Source: Limonium bicolor (Eukaryota > Streptophyta > Magnoliopsida > Caryophyllales > Plumbaginaceae). From it: a DNA stretch of 64,000 nucleotides. The translations under genes and the position numbers were made by a program. Location: the NCBI GenBank assembly GCA_023374045.1, contig CM041778.1, forward strand, positions 287,595,533-287,659,532, given 5' to 3'. This document shows, one piece after another, positions 1 to 7,648 of the stretch. The notes beneath the pieces are model-generated. The model searched no databases and had not been told where the DNA came from. It saw only the letters and a program-made list of their open reading frames with translations. Each line of letters starts with the position of its first letter. The stretch's first letter is position 1.

Positions 1-1024
1 CTTTACACTAACCCACGAGATGTGAGATTGTTACTAACTAAGTTTAGTACTTACTGAGTTAAGGATAAGAGTTAAGTATTGGTAACTGTTGGTTAATACC
101 CATTAAGGTTTAACTAACACGTGGTGTGTAAGATTTTTACAAACTGGAACTTGAGTGAGGAACCCGGGACTGACTCCGGTCATGCATGCAAAGGAAAGGG
201 GGACGGTATCTGAATCAGATCCACCCTCCGCTTAAGGACTTGTCTTCGAACTTGTTGCCTAGGGCCGGTTGCCGGCTCAGCTACACTGGACTCCCGTCCA
301 AGGTAGGTGGCATTAAGATGGTGCGGTAGGATCACCTAAATCCTAGGTTTGAGATTAAGCTACAACCATTTCCATTCTAAGAACGGTTTGTATACTGGGA
401 TTAAGATAAGGATAAGACTGAGGTAAGATAAGGAACTGAGGTTAAGGAAATCAGGACTAAGGAGGGGGTTACTAACCCGCTTGATAAGGGAACGCTTGTG
501 TCGTTCATTGTGTGTGAACTATGTATGTTCATCTGTGGATTGTTGTTTATTGCACTTCATATCATGCTTGTGTACTTAATCAATTTCCATGCTATCGACA
601 ATTAGTCGTCGTAGCCCCATTAGCTTGGGGGCCATGAGAGGGAGTACCAGCATTCGTGCTGACCCCCTTTGGGGGCTGTTTTTACACTTGCAGGTAAGAG
701 GCCCATGAAGTCACTCCACGAGAGTAGGAGCGGTTAGACTTAGGATGGGTTGTTTATTTATGAATATGGGTTGCGCTTGTGCTCCCGTCTGTTTATATTG
801 AAACTGATGTAAGTTTATGACTATGACTTGGATACTTAAACTCGGTTGGTTGGTGAGGTTTTGGCCGGTTGTTTGTTTTGGATAAGCGTTGTAAATTGAT
901 AAGGCCGGTATATTCTAACGATCAGACCGTGGCAAGGTCCCGGTGTTTGTTATTTCCGCTGCGACGAATTCGATTAAGTGTTAAGTTTTGCGACAACCAC
1001 GATTGGCTTGGATGGGGTGTTACA
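1..1024 (+). repeat. E1 5' LTR, 3' part only
   Basis: This is homologous to 10361-11417 and ends in GGGGTGTTACA just before the PBS. It contains a chain of small hairpins: stem CAGCA/TGCTG with loop ttcg at 648-661, then CCCCC/GGGGG at 663-675. A pyrimidine-rich stretch ending CAG at 691-693 resembles a 3' splice site. Another imperfect hairpin, AACCATT...GAACGGTT, lies at 364-388. No coding sequence is present. Confidence 0.93.
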
Positions 1025-1029
1025 AAAAG

Positions 1030-1041
1030 TGGTATCAGAGC
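1030..1041 (+). other. E1 primer-binding site (tRNA-iMet type)
   Basis: TGGTATCAGAGC lies five bases after the LTR end and is complementary to the 3' end of plant initiator tRNA-Met, the usual primer for plant gypsy elements. Bases 1034-1040 (ATCAGAG) pair perfectly with 1051-1057 (CTCTGAT), so part of the PBS can fold into a hairpin. Confidence 0.93.
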
Positions 1042-1896
1042 GTAGTTACACTCTGATCAAGAAATACCGGACATGAGTAACCACCGAGTTAGGATATAAG
1101 TTAAGAAATAAGTGATGGGTTAAGTGTGTGAGAAGTTAGAGTGAGTAGAGTCAGATGACCACTACTAAGTGTGGATCGTCTTTACCGTCTACGGACGTTA
1201 TAAATTCGTTAACCGAAACAGTGGTGGATACGAATCTAATGTGAGTTGTGATTGTTCAGATGTCAGGAAGGAGAGGCCGAGGCCGTGGCAGAGGCGATGA
1301 TGCCTCAGAGATACCGGAAGGGCAGACGATCGCAGAGATTGTAGCTGCCGCATTAGGACACATGGGCTATCTGCCCGGTGTGGGTGCATTACCTCCACCG
1401 CCACAGCCCCGGGAACCGAATTGGGTGAAGAGCCTTGCAGACCTTCGACCCGCACATTTTAAGGGGGAGATCGATCCCGCCAAGCTTGAGGCGTATATCT
1501 CCGAGTTGGAGACCGCCTTCGAGACCCTTGACGTCCCTGCTGGAATCAAGGTGCGTCTGGCTGCTTTCTATCTGAAGGGGGCGGCAGGCGACTGGTGGAA
1601 GCTGGTGAGGGCCGAGCATGTGGCCAATCCAGAGTTCGGCTGGGAGCAGTACACCGCCTTGCTACGAGCAAAGTACTACCCGCCCATGTCCAGACGAGAA
1701 GAAGCGCTTGCAGTTGGATGCGCTTAAGCAGACCGACAAGATGACGGTGGACGAGTATTACTCAGAGTTCACCGCCTTGCTCCGTCTTCTGCCAGGTCTT
1801 GGATATTCAGACCAGATCCTGGTGGACCGCTTCTATGGCGGGCTTAGCCATCGACTCCGCTACGGCATAGGGCCGACGAGTTACACTACCTTGCAG

Positions 1897-1982
1897 GTAA
1901 TAAGAATGGTTGAGATTTGAGTAAGTAAATGAGTAAGATTTAGATTATGGAAAATAAGAGTGACTAATACTGTGGAAAGCAG
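1897..1982 (+). other. E1 gag intron 1 (86 bp, GT-AG)
   Basis: The donor is CAG|GTAATA and the acceptor AAAGCAG|GAG. A GACTAAT branch-site-like motif lies at 1962-1968, about 15-20 bases before the acceptor. The intron contains in-frame stops. Joining the flanks is phase 0 and gives TTLQ|ECYHAAAK, which matches E2 gag TTIQ|ECYDAASR across its own intron. Position and phase are therefore shared between two diverged elements. Confidence 0.8.
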
Positions 1983-2235
1983 GAGTGCTATCATGCCGCT
2001 GCTAAGGTTGAGATAACCGTCCAGCTGAGGGACGAGGAGAATTCTAAGAGGAAGAGTGCCGGTAAGAGCACGGAGAACCAAGGGCAAGGAGGGTACAAGA
2101 AACAGAAGTACCAGCCTCAGGCCCAGAAAAGTCAGAATCAAAAGGGGAAGGAGGAAAAGGAGAAGGCTCCGGAAGAGCCACTGAAGTTGACATATGCATA
2201 TGCAGCTACACCCCCGCGCTCAAGGGCGCCAAAGG

Positions 2236-2314
2236 GTAAGGGATTGATATTGAGTGAGTTATGAGACAACTAGTAACCGTCTGAGATATGAGTACTAATA
2301 TTACGAATGATCAG
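2236..2314 (+). other. E1 gag intron 2 (79 bp, GT-AG)
   Basis: The donor AAGG|GTAAGG is a strong consensus. The acceptor is GATCAG|GATCC, and a perfect TACTAAT branch-site motif lies at 2293-2299. Removal joins phase-1 ends and keeps the frame from the linker into the zinc-knuckle exon. E2 gag reads straight through the matching place without a gap, so this intron is specific to E1 or was lost in E2. Confidence 0.65.
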
Positions 2315-2772
2315 GATCCGAGACTGAAAAAGGAGCTGGTGGTGGCTACCAGCGACGCTACATCTGTAGGTGGTGTCACAAGGACCACCCCGGGCTCGAT
2401 TGCAAGGGGAATAAGGTGGAGTGCAAATATTGTGGGGTATACGGACACCGAGCATACGAGTGTTTCCGGAACCCCGCTAGTAGAGCCTATAGACCCGAGA
2501 CTAGGGGCAAGGGCAAGACTGATCAGGGAGCTGGATCTGACAGTCAGAGGAAGGTGCAACAAGCTGCAGACAAGAACCCACGGGTGACCCAGAAGTCGGG
2601 ACCCACACTACACTTGGTGGACCGGGACAATGAGCCTGAACCCTCATCGAGGCCAGGTACTGCTATAACCACTTAGTAATAAAATTACCTGCTTACCGCA
2701 TTATCATGCATGTTTGGTGAGTAATTGAGTTAAGTGAGAATGAGATAAGATTAGAACTTAAGTAAGATATAA

Positions 2773-3528
2773 CCTACTACCACTTTTGGAAGCTTCCACA
2801 TCTGCTACCCAATACCATCTACACCTAACCCGGAGTACACCGACATCGAAACCATAGACTTTCCAACCGAACAATGTCAAGTTATCCGCCCAGGTATGAT
2901 TTTATTAAGGGGATACCTGACACCCGAAGCGCAAATAGCCATCATCAGGAAATGCAATCAACTAGGAATGGGATCGGGAGGTTTTTATACACCGGAGTAC
3001 CCACGGGGAGCAAGAATGAAGTTAAAGATGATGAGCTTAGGCAAGGATTGGAATCCATATGCCAAGACTTACCAAACCACGAGAATGCAAGATGGAGTCT
3101 CACCGTCGGGAATACCCGAAGAGTTTCATCCAGTTATTACACAAGTCGTGGAGATCGCTCAGCAGTTGGAAGCTGAACCGATTCCAGACATACAAGCATA
3201 CATTTGCATTATGAACTTCTACGAGAAAGATGGGCGACTTGGACTACACCAGGATAAGGACAAGACAACGGAGTCTCTCGAAAGAGGGATACCCGTAGTG
3301 TCTTGGTCCATTGGGGATGATACAGAGTTTCTATACGGCTAGCAGAAGCGTGCGGACCGTGCAAATAAGTTGGTACTTAAGTCTGGAGATGTATTAGTTA
3401 TGGGAGGAGAATCAAGGATGTTATACCATGGGATTAAGAGAATCAAGCTGAATACAACACCGTCAACGGTGATCAACGCGACACATATGAGACCAGGGAG
3501 ATTAAACTTAACCTTTAGACAATATTAG
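2773..3528 (+). pseudogene. AlkB-like 2OG/Fe(II) dioxygenase domain inside E1 (ALKBH1-type), one in-frame stop
   Basis: AlkB-family enzymes oxidatively remove methyl groups from DNA or RNA bases using Fe(II) and 2-oxoglutarate. The frame is open from 2773 to a TAG at 3340-3342 and continues in the same frame to a TAG at 3526-3528; the first ATG is at 2896. Numbered from that Met, the iron ligands are H118 and D120 (GLHQDKD, 3247-3255) and H178 (LYHG, 3427-3429). The 2-oxoglutarate/substrate arginines are R202 and R208 in RLNLTFR (3499-3519). Other family segments are MNFYEKDGRLG and PVVSWSIGDDTEFLYG. The overall pattern is closest, from memory, to plant ALKBH1-type proteins. The domain is full length from a PGMILLRGYL start to the FRQY end, with no frameshift. 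It lies between gag and protease on the same strand, so it looks like a captured host domain carried by the element. The TAG at 3340 would truncate it before H178 unless read through. Confidence 0.88.
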
Positions 3529-3660
3529 ACATGTAATGTTAGAACGGGATGAGGAATGAGATGTAAGACTTAAGCACATGTTGTAAACAGGATGGTTATG
3601 AATAAAATAACAGTGTTGTTCATATAAATTGTTACGACTCTTGTTATACCATCAATACTC

Positions 3661-4116
3661 ATGAAGCTTGTGAACACAATTAGGTTATGGATCGGTACGG
3701 AAGGTGCGCTAAGCATACTTACAAAGGCACAGGCCGACGCCAGCGGTACTATCCTCACCGGCACCTTTCCGATTAATGGGATTGAGGCATCAGTTCTCTT
3801 CGACTCAGGGGCCTCACATACCTTTGTCTTGGCATCTTTCACGAGCAGGTTGGGGCTAGACGCTGATGAGCTACCCGACTTCACGGTTACGCTCCCGTCT
3901 AAGGAGAAGGTTCGTTGTACTCGCTACTACCGAGGAGCCATTGTCAGAATCAAGGGGGAAGACTTTCCAGTCAGTTTTATTGAGTTCAAGGAGTTGGGAT
4001 TTGATGTTATCTTCGGGATGAACTGGTTGGAGGGCACAAGGGTCGTATCCTTGTGCGAGCATATATGCTGCTCAAGAGCCTGTTGGGGTAACAATATCAT
4101 ACCGCCAGAGGCCTAG
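3661..4116 (+). pseudogene. pol: E1 aspartic protease (retropepsin) domain
   Basis: This is the Pol protease, which cleaves the Gag-Pol polyprotein. The frame carries the active-site motif DSGASHTF (about 3799-3822) preceded by GTFPINGIEASVLF, and the distal family motif GFDVIFGMNWL. This stretch is uninterrupted, but the frame is lost shortly after the domain (stop at 4114-4116). A possible splice acceptor (acaattag|gtt, about 3682) precedes the conserved part. How the protease would be translated is unclear, because the AlkB frame ends at 3528. The ATG at 3661 is probably not a true start. Confidence 0.85.
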
Positions 4117-4224
4117 AGAGCCTTCGACTAAGATCATCACCACCATGGCAATGTATAAGGAATGAGGAGAAAGGAAGAAGTGTACCTTGCTATGTACAGG
4201 ACATAGAGAGACATAGAGAGAGAC

Positions 4225-5064
4225 CCGAGTTCGACCCCGACTTACCGGTAGTGTCGGAGTTCCCCGACTATTTCCACGGGAACTGCCCGGCATGCCATCA
4301 CTCGGGAGGTAGAGTTCACCATCGAGCTGCTACCTGGTACCGGACCGATAGCCAAGGCACCATACCGTATGGCTCCGGCAGAAATGATTGAGTTAAAGGA
4401 AAGTTGAAGGATTTGTTAGATAAAGGATTTATTAGACCCAGTGTATCACCATGGGGAGCGCCAGTTCTCTTCGTGAAGAAGAAGGATGGTAGTCTCCGCT
4501 CTGCATCGACTACAGAGAGTTGAATGCAGTGAAGTGATAGTGAAGAATAAGTACCCACTACCCCGCATTGACGATCTGTTCAATCAGTTGAAGGGAGCAT
4601 CTGTGTTTTCCAAGATTGATCTCAGATCGGGGTATCATCAGATAGCCATTAAGGAGGGAGACATTAAGAAGACGACATTCCGGACACGATACGGCCACTA
4701 TGAGTTTACAGTGATGCCGTTCGGTTTGTCGAACGCACCGGCAAAGTTTATGGATCTGATGAACCGCTTGTTCCAGGAGCAGCTGGACAAGTCGGTTGTG
4801 GTATTCATCGACGACATATTGATATATTCAAGATCTAAGGTTGAACATGAGGAACATCTGAGGAGGGTATTAGAGATACTGAGGGAGAACTAGCTATATG
4901 CTAAGTTCTCCAAATGTGAGTTATGGCTTGACCAGGTCTCTTTCCTAGGTCATGTCATCTCAGATGCTGGGATCTCAGTGGATCCAGCAAAGATTGATGC
5001 CGTACGTACTTGGCCAAGGCCGAAGACTGTTACCGACATCCGGAGCTTTCTCGGTCTGGCAGGT
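4225..5064 (+). pseudogene. pol: E1 reverse transcriptase domain, broken
   Basis: Copies element RNA to DNA. Visible family segments in order are [10 protein letters not shown] (connector), [41 protein letters not shown] with [10 protein letters not shown], and the catalytic FIDDILIYS (F-I-D-D at 4804-4815). A thumb-like segment with SFLGHVIS and [16 protein letters not shown] follows. Lesions include frameshifts near 4398 and 4495, a TAG at 4891-4893 in place of Gln, and a frameshift near 5068. The enzyme cannot be made from this copy. Confidence 0.92.
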
Positions 5065-5575
5065 TACTAAGGAGGTTTGTTAGGGATTTCAGCAAGGTCG
5101 CGAAACCGATGACCAGTCTGATGAAGAAAGATGCACCGTTCTTGTGGACGGCTGATTGTGAGAGATCATTCCAGAGTTTGAAAGACTCACTGACCACTGC
5201 ACCGGTTTGACCATTCCAGACGGTACAGAGGGCTTTGAGGTTTACTGTGATGCATCCGGCAGAGGGCTGGGTTGCGTGCTCATGCAACATGGCAAGGTGG
5301 TGGCATATGCCACACGCTAGTTGAAGAACATGAGGAACTACCCCACACATGATTTAGAGCTGGGAGTGTAGTCTTCGCTTTGAAGATATGGCGCCACTAC
5401 TTATACAGGGTTAGTGTGACGATCTACACCGATCATAAGAGCTTAAGATACATATTTACTCAGAAGGAGTTGAATCTCAGACAAAGGAGATGGTTGGAAT
5501 TCTTGAAAGACTATGACATTGACCTCCAATACAAAGAGGGAAAGGCCAATGTTGTAGCGACGCCCTGAGCCGTCG
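5065..5575 (+). pseudogene. pol: E1 RNase H domain, broken
   Basis: Degrades RNA in RNA:DNA hybrids during reverse transcription. The recognisable parts are FWTADCERSFQSLK-type sequence just before the domain, the first catalytic Asp in FEVYCDASGRGLG, the Glu in DLELG and the later Asp in [12 protein letters not shown], followed by [16 protein letters not shown]. Frameshifts near 5209, 5366 and 5560 and a TAG at 5318-5320 interrupt it. Confidence 0.88.
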
Positions 5576-7047
5576 AGCACACTCACTCCATTCGCTAGTT
5601 TCTTTCTCCAGCTTGGTTGATGAGGTGCGAGAGGCTCAGAGGACAGATGAGTATGAGAGAGGTCAGACAGAAGCTGACAGATGGTACCTTTGAGGTCAGA
5701 AATATGACTTCAGACTTCACGACGATGATCTGATCAGACTTAAGGGCCGGTTATGCATACCACGGGGCAACACGGATCTGAAAGACCGTATACTTAGGAA
5801 TCACACTGTTCTTCAGTTTCCATCCATCCGGGAGCCTCTAAGATGTATAAAGACATGAAGAGGTACTTCTGGTGGTCGGGGATGAAGACAGATGTTACCG
5901 AGTTCGTCTTGAGGTGTCTCACATGCCAGAAGGTGAAATTCGAGCACCGACGACCGGGCGGAATGGTACAGTCGATGCCAGTTCCGGAGTGGAAGTTCCA
6001 TGATATCTCCATGGACTTTGTAGTTGGACTCCCACCTGCTAGGGGAGGTCTCAACATGATATGGGTGGTGGTGGATCGCCTTACCAAAGTAGCCCGATTC
6101 ATACCGATGAAGGATACTTGGAAGGTGACCAAATTGCTGAGTTGTTTGAGAAGAAATATGAGACATCACGGGATACCAAACCATAGTGTCAGATAGAGAT
6201 ACCAGATTCCTTTCGAGGTACTGGAGAGCTACCAGAGAAGCGTTGGGTACAGAACTCAAGCTGAGTACCGCGTTCCATCCTCAGACAGATGGTCAGACTG
6301 AGCGTACTATTCAGACACTCGAGGACATGCTGAGGGCATGTGCCTTAGACTTCCAGGGCAGTTGGATTGACAAATTGCATCTGATCGAGTTTTCATACAA
6401 CAACAGCTATCACGCTTCGATCAAGATGGCACCTTTTCAAGCGTTGTACGGTAGACCATGTCGTACACCACTCTGCTGGGATGAGTCGAGTGAGACGGTC
6501 ATTATAGGACCAGAATATTTAGAGCAAGTTAAGGCTGAAGTTCAGCAAATCAGGGAGAACATGAAAGCTGCTCAAGATAGGCAGAAGTCGTATGCTGATG
6601 TTCGACGACGAGACCTGGAGTTCGCAGTGGGCGACCGGTATTTCTCGAGTTTCACCGATGAAGGGTGTATTCAGATTTGGGCAGAAGGGCAAATTAAGCC
6701 CGAAGTTTGTTGGTCCTTATGAGATTACGGAGCGGGTGGGCCCGGTTGCTTACAGGTTGAATTTACCTGCTGAACTGGGTAAAGTGCATGATGTTTTTCA
6801 TGTTTCACAGCTAAAGAAATACATGCACCACCCCTCCCATGTGTTAGAACCTGAGAGGTTGACATTAGAACCGAATATGAGATCAGTGGAGCTTCCTCAG
6901 AGAATCTTGGATAGTAAGACTAGGGACACTCGCCATAAGTCAGTGCGACTGGTGAAGGTTCTCTGGTCTAACCAGGATGTCGAAGAGGCCACGTGGGAAT
7001 TAGAGGATAAGATGAGGGCGAAGTACCCTTCTTTGTTTACTGACTAG
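5576..7047 (+). pseudogene. pol: E1 integrase with GPY/F module and chromodomain-like C-terminus, broken
   Basis: Inserts element DNA into the genome. The zinc-binding Cys pair is in CLTCQKVKF. The DDE core is visible: Asp in ISMDFVVGLP, Asp in [13 protein letters not shown] and Glu within [15 protein letters not shown]. The GPY/F module ([19 protein letters not shown]) follows. The last segment, [20 protein letters not shown] then AKYPSLF, resembles the reduced chromodomain of Tekay/Reina-type chromoviruses, which steers insertion to particular chromatin (family knowledge). Lesions include a TGA near 5693, frameshifts near 5840, 6128-6180 and 6640. The final 450 bases are intact to a TAG at 7045. 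Confidence 0.9.
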
Positions 7048-7059
7048 ATCGTCTGTATA

Positions 7060-7095
7060 GGGTACGGGGCGTACCCCTTTTTAAGGGGGGTAGAG
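7060..7095 (+). promoter_or_regulatory. E1 hairpin plus upstream polypurine tract (PPT1)
   Basis: A perfect 7-bp hairpin (GGGTACG, loop GGG, CGTACCC; 7060-7076) is followed by AAGGGGGGTAGAG at 7083-7095. This is almost the same as the LTR-proximal polypurine tract at 7340-7352 but lies 257 bases upstream, directly after pol. The same pair occurs in E2, E3 and E4. Confidence 0.75.
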
Positions 7096-7315
7096 CTTCC
7101 TCGCTTTTGAGTTAGGAAACGAGCATGTTTGTCGTTTGTTTGGTTGTGTAAGATGTGATTTTGTGTAAGTTGCTACACTTTGGTGATAAGTTTGAGTTAT
7201 GTATAATACTTATGTATTGTATTGTGATTGACCTTGAGTCTTGAGGTGTGTGAATGAGAATATAAGATGTGGTGTTAAGATTAAGAGAATTGAGTACCGT
7301 GAATGGTTAGCATAT
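7096..7315 (+). other. E1 spacer between the two polypurine tracts
   Basis: Noncoding, GT-rich sequence between pol and the 3' LTR. I see no reading frame and no clear repeat. The matching interval is 0.65-1.35 kb in E2-E4. Confidence 0.6.
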
Positions 7316-7352
7316 GAACTTTGGGGACAAAGTTCTTTTAAGGGGGGTAGAT
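7316..7352 (+). promoter_or_regulatory. E1 LTR-proximal polypurine tract (PPT2) with upstream hairpin
   Basis: GAACTTTG (7316-7323), loop ggga, CAAAGTTC (7328-7335) form a perfect 8-bp hairpin. It is followed by tttt and AAGGGGGGTAGAT (7340-7352), which abuts the LTR. The polypurine tract primes plus-strand DNA synthesis. Confidence 0.88.
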
Positions 7353-7614
7353 TGAAATACCCCAAACTTAGATATGGTGTTTAAGTACAAACTAAGATAT
7401 AAGAAGGCTAAATAATGCCTTAGAAACATTAAGAAACCATTTTAGTCAAAGAAAATAAGGAAACACCAAAAGAGCAGTTTAAGCAAAAACGTGCTCTAAG
7501 CTTGGAGAGACTTGGGTGAGCACCCAAATATTGTTCTAAGACCTTAGTAATATCCTAATGGTCATTTTAAACCAATTACCAAAGAAAACCAAGCTTGAAA
7601 ACAAGTTAAAACAC

Positions 7615-7648
7615 AAAATGTGCTTTAAGGAGTCTTAAAGCACATTTT
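7615..7648. repeat. Perfect 15-bp palindrome near the LTR start
   Basis: AAAATGTGCTTTAAG and CTTAAAGCACATTTT flank the loop GAGT. The same palindrome, sometimes shortened, is found in the other LTRs at about 27405-27428, 37014-37034, 51748-51768, 56286-56319 and 63380-63413, always about 260-270 bases from the LTR start. Confidence 0.85.

Larger units (their letters stand above)
1260..2676 (+). pseudogene. gag: E1 gag (capsid and nucleocapsid), three exons, one frameshift
   Basis: The Gag structural protein forms the virus-like particle in which reverse transcription occurs. The ATG at 1260 starts an Arg/Gly-rich N-terminus (MSGRRGRGRGRG). The capsid region has the gypsy-type segment around YLKGAAGDWWKL. 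A frameshift near 1690-1700 breaks the frame, which then resumes as DEYYSEF. Two intron-like gaps (1897-1982 and 2236-2314) must be removed to keep the frame; removing each restores it exactly. The last exon (from 2315) encodes two zinc knuckles: CRWCHKDHPGLDC (a CX2CX3HX4C variant) and CKYCGVYGHRAYEC (canonical CX2CX4HX4C). The frame stops at 2674-2676. E2 gag (16864-18078) is a clear homologue with the same domain order and shares the first intron. Confidence 0.88.

Noticed and set aside
1198..1619. Minus-strand open frames opposite gag
   Set aside because: They mirror the GC-rich gag coding strand; no family motif or start context.
3529..3660. A separate small gene between AlkB and protease
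   Set aside because: No sustained frame or motif; more likely spacer or intron sequence.
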